From assembly GCA_032207245.1 (NCBI GenBank), contig CM063509.1, forward strand, positions 100,075,752-100,139,751: a stretch of DNA of 64,000 bases. The letters run 5' to 3'. Made by a program: the position numbers and the translations under genes. This document shows, in pieces, positions 55,586-64,000 of this stretch. How positions within the stretch are numbered: position 1 is the first letter of the stretch; every line of letters begins with the position of its first letter. The DNA is from Pardosa pseudoannulata. Taxonomy: Eukaryota > Arthropoda > Arachnida > Araneae > Lycosidae. The notes beneath the pieces are model-generated. The model did not search any database and was not told where the DNA came from. It saw nothing but the letters and a program-made list of their open reading frames with translations.

Positions 55586-57300
55586 CCTAGATCACATTTT
55601 TAAGGTAGGATAGGTTTGAACTCTTTCATTATGACAGAGCATAAAGCATAATGAGGACATTTGTAAAGCGTTATGCAACTTTAGAGAATGTTTGATGGCA
55701 GTGGTATGAGACCGACAGACTTTGGAAACAGGCTAACAAGACATGCTTCGAAACTAAAGCTTACATACTTGTTGTAGATGATAATATAAAAGTAGGAGTA
55801 ATTTAAAAAATAATGAGGCGAGAAATTGAGCTAAATGAAAATTATATTTTTGCTTCAAAATAAAATTATATAAACAACATATAAAAATTAAATACTCATA
55901 AAGCACAACTTTCAACGTTCTTAGTTCACCGAAAGCAAAACTAACTAAATAGAAAATAAAAGGTAGTTCTCTTACTTTTTATTGTTGATCTCGCCGGGGG
56001 GACCGTGTCGACTCAAACAGTTGCAAAAATTCTAATGATTTTGCATATTAGTATTTATTTAGAACAAAACGTTACGCACACCATATACAAACACTTAGAA
56101 GAAGAAAAACATACATAGTTCCATCTACAAAATCAAAACAGTTTATAGTTTCTTCACTTCAGTTCAGTTCAGGAGAGACGTGAAAACAGTCTAGAACAAA
56201 TTTTTAAAATAGGATAGGTTTAACACTTTCATTTTGACAGAGCTTAAAGCATAATGAGAACATTCGTAGAGTGTTATGCAACATTAGAAAATGTTTAATA
56301 CCAATAATATGAGATCAACAGACTTCGAAAAAAGACAAGACTAACAAAACATGATTCGAAAGTAAAGTTTTATGCTTGTTGAAAATGATAACATGAAAGT
56401 AGGGGTAAATATGTCCCATAAAAAATGAGATGAGAAATTGAGCTAAATAAAAATTATATTTTTGTTTCGAAATAAAATTATATTCACATCTAAAAATTAA
56501 ATACTCGCAAAACAGAATTTTCCCAGCCTAGAACACACTTTTGAGGTAGGATAGGTTTAAACACTTTCATTATAACAGAGCATAAAGCATCATGAGGACA
56601 TTCGTAGAGAGTTATGCAACATTAGAAAATGTTTGATACCAACGGTATGAGACCAATAGACATTGGAAAAAGATAAGACTAACAAAACATGCTTCGAAAC
56701 TAAAGCTTATATACTTGTTGCAGATGATAATATAAATGTAGCATTAATTCCCATAAAAAAATAATGCGGTAAGAAATTGAGCTAACCGAAAATTATATTT
56801 TTGCTTCAAAATAAAATTATATAAACAACATATAAAAATTAAATACTCATAAAGCACAATTTTCACAGCCTAGAACAAACTTTTAAGATAGGATAGGTTT
56901 GAACACTTTCATTATGACAGAGCTTAAAGCATAATGAGGACATTCGTAAAGCGTTATGCAACTTTAGAAAATGCTTGATACCAACAGACTTTGGAAAAAG
57001 ACAAGACTAATAGAACATGCTTCGAAACTAAAGCTTACATGCTTGTTGAAAATGATAATATGAAAGTAGAGGTAAGTATGCCCCATAAAAAATTAATGAG
57101 ACGGGAAATTGTGCTAAGTGAAATTATATTTTTGCTTCAAAATAAAATTAAATCCACATCTAAAAATTAAATGCTCAAAAAGCACAATTTTCAAAGCATA
57201 GAACACAATTTTAAGGTAGGATAGGTTTGAACGCTTTCATTATGAGAAAGCATGTAGCGTAATGAGGAGATTTGTAAAGCGTTATGCAACATTAGAAAAT
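55586..57300 (+). repeat. Satellite array, five ~330-345-bp units
   Basis: GATAGGTTTGAACACTTTCA-type landmarks follow GCCTAGAACA starts at about 55588, 56190, 56526, 56869 and 57197. Spacings are 336, 343 and 328 bp except the first (602), where about 260 bp of unrelated sequence (55915-56180) is inserted. Confidence 0.9.
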
Positions 57301-57433
57301 GTTTGATGGAAGTAGTATGAGACCGACAAACTTTGGAAACAGGCTAACAACATGTTTCCAAACTAAAAGTTGCACGCTTAGTGTTGCAGATTATAATCTC
57401 AAAGTAGAGGGATTTGTGTTAGATTCCATAAAT

Positions 57434-58083
57434 AAACCGATATTTTTTTTTCGGTTCAGTTCCGGCTTTCGTTCCCAACAAAATAACGGTTTTTTCCGGT
57501 TTTCGATTTTCGGTTTAGTTCCGGTTCGAAAAGCTCTGATATTAAATGCAAGGATTGCATATTTTATAGGTTCTAATTCAAATACTTAATTAGTATTTAA
57601 TTTATACGATTCAGAAGTGTACAGAAATTTTAAAAATGTAAAAATCAAACAATCGAATTTTTAAAGATTTAAAGGTGATGTGAAATAACTTAAATAACCT
57701 TGTGGAGTAAATATATCATTTAATTAAGAACAGTCTCCGAGTAATAAATAGTAAATGTTCTCTTTTTAAATGAATCAGGATTAATATAGAACGCAAAAAT
57801 GACAAAGAACAAGTTTTGAGTAAACAAGGATTTAAAAACTAGCAAACTATATTTCGCTTCATCGCATATGCAAAGCTATCAATGAAGCTCTTGTCATAGA
57901 AGCATCACTTCCACAAACACTTATTCGTAACGGCGTTTTACTTTTCTCTTAACAGCTGCTAAACGCATTTTAAACCACTTCTATGCAGCTATTCTAAACA
58001 TGCGTATCGACGTCAACTTTGCGCAGCTGTGAGAAGAAAATATTGTTATGCAGGATCCGATTCCGGTGTGTTTGATGTATCAA
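57434..58083 (+). repeat. ~650-bp direct duplication, copy A
   Basis: From AAACCGATATTTTTTTTTCG to GTGTTTGATGTATCAA. Nearly identical to 58970-59622, with a few substitutions and indels only. It begins with a CCGGTTC-rich stretch of which a diverged third copy occurs at 58712-58803. Confidence 0.92.
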
Positions 58084-58585
58084 TTTCACAAATCCTTTAC
58101 AGTATCTGAGAAATAGCGACAAATGGCGCGAAACTGCCGAACTTTTCGCGGGAAAGTATCTCTATTGGGAAAAGGGAAAATTAAATATTATGCATTGTAT
58201 TTTGTCGTAATTCTTGAGTTTCATCTCAGCAGATTTCTTCCTTCTTAGCCGCTGGCCCTTTTCACCTTTTATTGTCGCGTTACCCGCTGTCAAGGTCGAC
58301 AAGGTCGCTCTTGAGTGTCATGGCACGGTAACAGACCAGTACTGGTGTGTACCTGTAATGTACATGTTGGTATGTGTGGCATTGTCCTAATCAAAGTTCT
58401 CTGATGGAATTAAATTTTTCGTGTTCATTTCTTCAGTCCACTTTGATTTTTTTGAGTTACAGCGCTCCACATTGGACGAACTGATTTCAGGCTTCACGGA
58501 ACTGAAATACCGTTTTTCCTCTTGCCCGAAATCAGTGGGGCAATCTAAAATTGACGCATTTGCCAAACTGAATTCAGGCAAGGGG
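58084..58585 (-). mobile_element. Fragment of the CCCCTTGCC piggyBac-type family
   Basis: The right end GGCAAGGGG followed by TTAA (58586-58589) matches the terminus at 41712. The interior CGACAAATGGCGCGAAACTG matches 60458-60640 in inverse. The opposite end is missing; it abuts the duplicated block. Confidence 0.7.
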
Positions 58586-58969
58586 TTAAGCGGAGATAAA
58601 AGACAATCTGTGGTGTAGTCTCGTGGTCCCAGGTTAAGTGATCTGCAAAGGCCACCACATTAAAAATCGCGTAATTTTATACCCGATTAATAATAAACCC
58701 ACCCAAAATAAACCGATATTTTTTTCCCGGCCCAGTTCCGGATTTTGTTTAGAACAAAATAACGGTTTTTTCCGGTTTTCAGTTTTCTGTTAAGTTTTGG
58801 TTTGAAGCACAGGTTTTAATAATAGTTAAATATTATTCATCGAGTTTACGTCTTTTTTTTTACATCTGATCCGGTTCTGATTATATGGTTGAAGTTAAAT
58901 TAGAAAATATTGATGAGTTAGTTGCAGTAAAAAACAAAATGGCTGAAGAGTTAGTTATCTAACTAAAAC

Positions 58970-59622
58970 AAACCGATATTTTTTTCCGGTTCAGTTCCGG
59001 CTTTCGTTCCCAACAAAATAACAAAAATTTTCTTCCGGTTTTCGATTTTCGGTTTAGTTCCGGTTCGAAAAGCTCTGATATTAAATGCAAGGATTGCATA
59101 TTTTATAGGTTCTAATTCAAATACTTAATTAGTATTTAATTTATACGATTCAGAAGTGTACAGAAATTTTAAAATGTAAAAATCAAACAATCGAATTTTT
59201 AAAGATTTAAAGGTGATGTGAAATAACTTAAATAACCTTGTGGAGTAAATATATCATTTAATTAAGAACAGTCTCCGAGTAATAAATAGTAAATGTTCTC
59301 TTTTTAAATGAATCAGGATTAATATAGAACGCAAAAATGACAAAGAACAAGTTTTGAGTAAACAAGGATTTAAAAACTAGCAAACTATATTTCGCTTCAT
59401 CGCATATGCAAAGCTATCAATGAAGCTCTTGTCATAGAAGCATCACTTCCACAAACACTTATTCGTAACGGCGTTTTACTTTTCTCTTAACAGCTGCTAA
59501 ACGCATTTTAAACCACTTCTATGCAGCTATTCTAAACATGCGTATCGACGTCAACTTTGGGCAGCTGTGAGAAGAAAATATTGTTATGCAGGATCCGATT
59601 CCGGTGTGTTTGATGTATCAAC
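58970..59622 (+). repeat. ~650-bp direct duplication, copy B
   Basis: Second copy of 57434-58083. The two copies are separated by about 890 bp. No TG...CA ends or primer site supports an LTR pair. Confidence 0.92.
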
Positions 59623-60298
59623 ATTCTGATGAAGTAAAGCTGCTGAAGTGAGAAATGACTATACCCTAAAGGATAAATATCAACATTGATTGATCGATGT
59701 TTAAAATATAGGTTAAAAACTAAGCAAACAAAGGGAACGGGTGAAACAAAGGCTGAAATAATATCCATCAAAATGATAATGGTCAAATCCTTCAGCCGTA
59801 ATAAAAGCCTGGAATCATGAGCCATTTTTCTAGAGGCTTATTTTGGGGAAGGCTTCTAGTTATCTTGTTGATATATCGCGTATTTTGCAGTCATTTGTCG
59901 CCAAATGAGTTTATCGCTAACCAGTATCACTTTGAAGCTGTAATTCTCTGACACCCATTTCATTGTCAATATAATCCAAAGTTATCTTTTTTTTAGAGAT
60001 ATAATAAGTTTTGGGATGTTTTGATATAAAAAAGAAATTATATATGCAAATCATATTCTAGATATGTTTGATACATCAAGTATTTTAGCCGCCATTTGTC
60101 GCCAATATCATTCTGGAACTCTAACTTCAAATTAATTTCTTTTTTTTTTTTAATGCTGGAGACAGATAATCTTTAGAAATGGAATAAATTTTTTGAGGCT
60201 TTAGAAGGGATCAGATAGTTTTGTTATGGTCACAAGGATATTTAACCTTTTAGGACAAATACGTAAATTATTTAAAAAAAAATACAGTTTCCGTTTAA

Positions 60299-60980
60299 CC
60301 TCTTGCCTGTAAATACGCCAATTTTGGTGAGTTCGGGCAAAAGAAAAATCAGGGTTTCAATTCAGGGAAGCCCACACTTAGTTTGTCCAATGCATAATAT
60401 GCAATTTACCATTTTCCCAATAGATAACGATACTTTCTCGCGAAAATTTCAGCAGTTTCGCGCCATTTGTCAGATACTGTAAAGAATTTGTGAAATTCAA
60501 AGGAATCTGAAAGACAGGGAATTCATGACAGTTGATATAAATAATATTGTTGTCGTCCAATGCATAATATTTAATTTACCATTTTCTCAATATATAGAGA
60601 CACTTTCCAGCAAAATTTCGCCAGTTTCAAGCCATTTGTCGCTATTTCTCGGATACCGTAAAGGATTTGGAAAATTCATAGGAATCGGAGGGATATGGAA
60701 TTCATGACAGTTGATATAGATAATAATATTGTTGTATTAGTCTATTTATCTTGAAAATTATGTCATTTGATTTATTTTGCTATAATTCGAGCAAAAATTA
60801 CTGTAATTCATTAACATTTTCCATATATGTTAAAATATTGGATATAGTAATTATTTTCTTTAATTTTTTTAAAAATAATATATCTCAAACATGTTAAGGA
60901 TAATAAGGAACAAAATTAAAGAGAATTTTTTTTTTCCAATTTTGGCAACGTTTTACTCAAATATATTCCACAGCTAAGGG
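60299..60980 (+). mobile_element. piggyBac-type non-autonomous element (682 bp)
   Basis: TTAA at 60295-60298 and 60981-60984. The ends are CCTCTTGCCTGTAA and (complemented) CCCTTAGCTGTGG. It contains an internal duplication: CAATGCATAATATGCAATTT near 60388 and CAATGCATAATATTTAATTT near 60558. Same family as 40554-41712 and 58084-58585. Confidence 0.78.
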
Positions 60981-61892
60981 TTAAAGTACTTGAAATGGAA
61001 TGTTTAAGCATACTTTTAGCTTTTTTCCATTTTTTTTTTCAAATTTTTGGCTCGTTCGTCTCAAGTGGTTAAATTTCATGATTACAAGCCTTGTTTCGAA
61101 TTAGCGTTACGTCACGAATTCGAAGCGAGTTAGAGTTACGTCACGGTTATATCTCATTTTGTATTCATTTCAACGACACTTTTTTTCTCCTCCTTTTATC
61201 TTAACGTCGCTCAAACGTTTCAGAAATTTTTGACATTTCCTACTTTGTCACAGTTGTTATTGTGTAACGATGGGAACTTTTCGAAACGGTGAAGTGATGC
61301 TTCAGCGACACGGTGCGTTCAGAACTCTGCGCTACGCTTCAAAGTATACAAGATTTTGACCCTGAATCCTACATTTGTCCAACATAATACAAGGTATTGA
61401 GAAAGTAGGATAGAATTTCATACACAGGGTGTATAGTAGAGAGTTCTTAACCCGGTATTACACTCGCGAGAGTAATGAACGAGATTACGCGGTCTCACAC
61501 CCAAGGGTGTTTCTTCCTATAACACAAAATCTAAACACTAAAGATAAATAAAATAAAAATCGCTTTTATTTAACAAAAACAGAAAAGCTATAAGAAAGCT
61601 CATTAAAAAGTAAAATAAAAAATTAAAACAGTGAAGCAAAAATTGAAACTCGTCCTAAGAGCCGTAACACTAAAAGTTGTACTTATTTGGAATAAAGATT
61701 GATCGATCTAAGTTTAAAGTTTTCGAAAATTTAAATATTTTTTCGAAGATCGATTGAAAGATAAATTACAGTAAATCAAGGTTGAAATCAGGTTGCAAGG
61801 TCTCCTTACAGCGAAAGGGGTTGGGAAGGAATTCTTGATTACAAATGTATCCATAGTAAAGCGGTTACATATCACATTTTCCAGTCAAATGA

Positions 61893-61950
61893 GCTGTTAA
61901 CACTAGAACATCCGTTGAAGTCATTTCGACTCCAACTCAAGTATATTGTT
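61893..61950 (+). repeat. Orphan piggyBac-like terminus
   Basis: TTAACACTAGAACATCCG followed by GAAGTCATTTCGACTCC resembles the TTAACACTAGATTGCCC end of the 31150 MITE with its AGTCATTTTGACT palindrome. No partner end is found before the microsatellite. Confidence 0.4.
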
Positions 61951-61954
61951 GCAT

Positions 61955-61973
61955 ATGTGTGTGTGTGTGTGTT

Positions 61974-62016
<43 letters not shown>

Positions 62017-62048
62017 TCACACACACATACATATATATATATATATAC
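61955..62048. repeat. Compound (GT)n(TA)n(CA)n(TA)n microsatellite
   Basis: TGTG run, then about 20 TA units, then CACACACATACA and a further TA run. Confidence 0.95.
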
Positions 62049-62118
62049 ACCAAAGTGACAAAAATAAAGTAATTATACGGCATAATAAATTATACATAAA
62101 TACTTTATTAATCTCAAA

Positions 62119-63265
62119 AAGTGGCGTACGGTAGGTGTTCATGCAGGGTGTGCAGAGAGCAACAACAACAATAATAATAAAACCATAAAAATGTATATTA
62201 AACACTTCTTTAACGTTTATTATTCATTTGTACACAAAATCCATACGTCTATCAGTATTACTAATAAAATAACGAAAAGCTTATATTTCCACGAAAAACT
62301 TATATGTTCAGCAAACGTAGCACCACACGGCGCCCGCCGCTGCGGTGCCTCATCCGGATGCTGATTGGTGCAGACAAACCGAAAGTCTAGTCCACGTGCA
62401 GAGGATTTCACTGCACGCTGGCACAGTAGAACGAACTGTTTCTCTTTCGGTCAGTGGATTAAATTATATTTATTGTTTTTGACATTTGGAAATCATATAT
62501 TCTGCGAAAAACATCTTGACAATTTTTAAAAACAAAACCAGGGATATGGTGTTACATAATATAACTTATATACTGTATGTAAAACACAATGAATGGTAAA
62601 ATTCGGACTGTTCTGTTAGAATTCGTTCCTTATTTTTTTTCTAACAAGACAAAATTTTTTTTCAACGAATTATTTCTATAAATATAATACATCACCGAAA
62701 TTACTTTACCACATTAAAACATTTCCCTTTATATCGATGAAATACTTCTTTTCTATTTCCATGAAAACAAAATCTTACAATATATAAATTTAAACATGAA
62801 CCGTCTGCAAAATCGTATGGCCAGTTAATCAGTTAAAAAAACAAAAGCGGTTCAGCGCGTAAGTCCACCCCGCTCTAATACAACGCTTAATAAACTTTAA
62901 CTTTGGATGATTCTGAATGGCAAGTGCAGGAAGAATAGCTGCACTTTCTTCAGTGCTATAGTATGCTGTGCTTCTCCAGTAGCCCGTACAAATAAAGCAT
63001 GATTTTCTATTAGTGCGCAGTGCGTACACAGAAAAATTTCTTATGTTTGTTTGCTTTTGAACGCGCTACGTGGTGGAGCACCTAGTACCACACGCACTGC
63101 GGGAATACAAGCAAGCAAATCAACATAATATTTGAATATATTATAAATAATATTAATTATATACCATATAAAGATAGGTAGACAAAGGTGCAGAAAATTA
63201 TTGTCTCTCATAATTTTGCTAGGGTGTGCAGTGCACACCCTGCACATATGGACCGCACGCCACTG
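62119..63265. mobile_element. hAT-type element (1.15 kb)
   Basis: Inverted ends GTGGCGTACGG / (complemented) CAGTGGCGTGCGG, each followed nearby by GCAGGGTGTGCA. Flanks are ATCTCAAA and GTCTCAAA (7 of 8 match). Short frames inside (62829-63029 minus and others) carry no complete transposase motif that I recognise. Confidence 0.78.
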
Positions 63266-63320
63266 GTCTCAAATAATCTGGATATAATACTCGAAAATAA
63301 AAATGAAATTCATATACATA

Positions 63321-63756
63321 CAGGGTGTCCCCAAAAAACCGCATAAAAACTGCACAGCTAGATTCCTCGTTGAGAGTACATAAAAACTGCCCAAAGAAGC
63401 GTTCCGGTGTGATCCATTGTTTACGAGAAAAATACGAAAAACAAAGTATGACGTCACTGCCGGTGAAAGAAAAAAAACTTTACTGGACATATCAGCAACA
63501 GTATTTGCATATCCTTCCAGACGATAATGTTTAAAACGTTCTCCGCGAATATTGCATCATTCCATGGCGCGCGTGCATCCGTTAAGCCGTGATTGAACTG
63601 TTATTTAAAAGGCTGCATCTTGCAGTTAACGGTAGTTTTCGTAGGGTGGCCATGTATTCCGTTCGGGACTACTGCGACATGTACCTGATGTACGGCCGAT
63701 GTGATGGAAATGCCTTACGAACTGTTAAGAAGTATGCCTGTGCATATACTCTATAA
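63321..63756 (+). mobile_element. 5' end of a DUF4817-type transposable element
   Basis: Begins TACAGGGTGTCCCC, typical of a mariner/Tc-like end with TA. A short ORF at 63652-63756 reads MYSVRDYCDMYLMYGRCDGN then ALRTVKKYACAYTL and stop. It matches the helix-turn-helix DUF4817 pattern (Y..EE..DM...YG...GNA..A...Y). The rest of the element is missing or diverged. Confidence 0.65.
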
Positions 63757-64000
63757 CTAACAGGATAAGTAATCAACTTTATATTTATTCTTTATCAGTC
63801 ATTTATTCTTAAATTTCATTTATTCTCAAACTTTCTAGTTGTTTATAAAATTGTAAACAAAAAATATCACTCTTTGTATAAATTCTGTATGATCCCTTTG
63901 TTTTAATTAAGATTTAATTTTTCACAAAACGAAAAGGACTTATTTTTCTATTAACAGATTTAATACTTATTTAACCTTATATACATCTAAATTTTTATCA
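63757..64000. other. Terminal A/T-rich sequence
   Basis: No feature recognised. Confidence 0.5.

Noticed and set aside
57434..59622. LTR retrotransposon with 650-bp LTRs
   Set aside because: No TG...CA ends, target duplication, primer-binding site or polypurine tract; the intervening DNA is a piggyBac-type fragment plus other sequence.
61446..61530. piggyBac left end at TTAACCCGGTATTACACTCG
   Set aside because: No inverted partner end with TTAA could be found downstream.
1..64000. CRISPR array, prokaryotic operon or integrated viral gene
   Set aside because: The tandem repeats lack uniform unique spacers; the split exons, SINEs and DNA transposons are eukaryotic, and no viral structural or replication gene was recognised.

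Overview
The window is AT-rich, intron-rich animal DNA. It reads as an arthropod nuclear genome, most likely a chelicerate such as a spider. That placement is an inference from gene style and transposon content; no lineage-specific gene proves it. Only two real protein-coding genes can be supported. Both are on the minus strand and both are split into short exons that a simple ORF list mostly misses.

Region 1 (1-19,016) holds the 5' part of a RAB3GAP2 homologue (non-catalytic subunit of the Rab3 GTPase-activating complex). Ten coding exons can be assembled with consistent splice phases and GT/AG borders, giving the first 338 residues plus two bases. The rest of the gene lies beyond the left edge. 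Its introns hold a 1.3 kb foldback element, a dead mariner, a Tc1-like relic, several hAT elements and SINE pieces.

Region 2 (19,017-25,994) is intergenic, with a local tandem duplication and retroposon pieces.

Region 3 (25,995-37,659) holds a complete SLC7A6OS/Iwr1 homologue: six exons, 302 residues, predicted RNA polymerase II nuclear-import factor. Its introns and 3' intergenic side hold SINEs, hAT elements, a pogo-like element and a piggyBac-type MITE.

Region 4 (37,660-64,000) has no convincing host gene. It is a mosaic of satellites and nested transposons. It includes a nine-copy ~215 bp satellite split by a 2.24 kb piggyBac-like element at a TTAA, whose empty site can be read from sibling satellite copies. 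Two Harbinger-like MITEs sit back to back sharing one TAA. A solo LTR interrupts one arm of a large inverted repeat. A 30-bp repeat is organised in a 270-bp higher-order unit that keeps long frames open on both strands. A ~650 bp direct duplication, a 1.15 kb hAT and the start of a DUF4817-type transposon complete the region.

The two host genes share a strand but no evident function: one acts in Rab and membrane traffic, the other in Pol II assembly and import. Most of the novelty lies in precisely bounded mobile elements and their nesting order. Element classes are assigned from terminal repeats and target-site duplications read by eye; no database search was possible.
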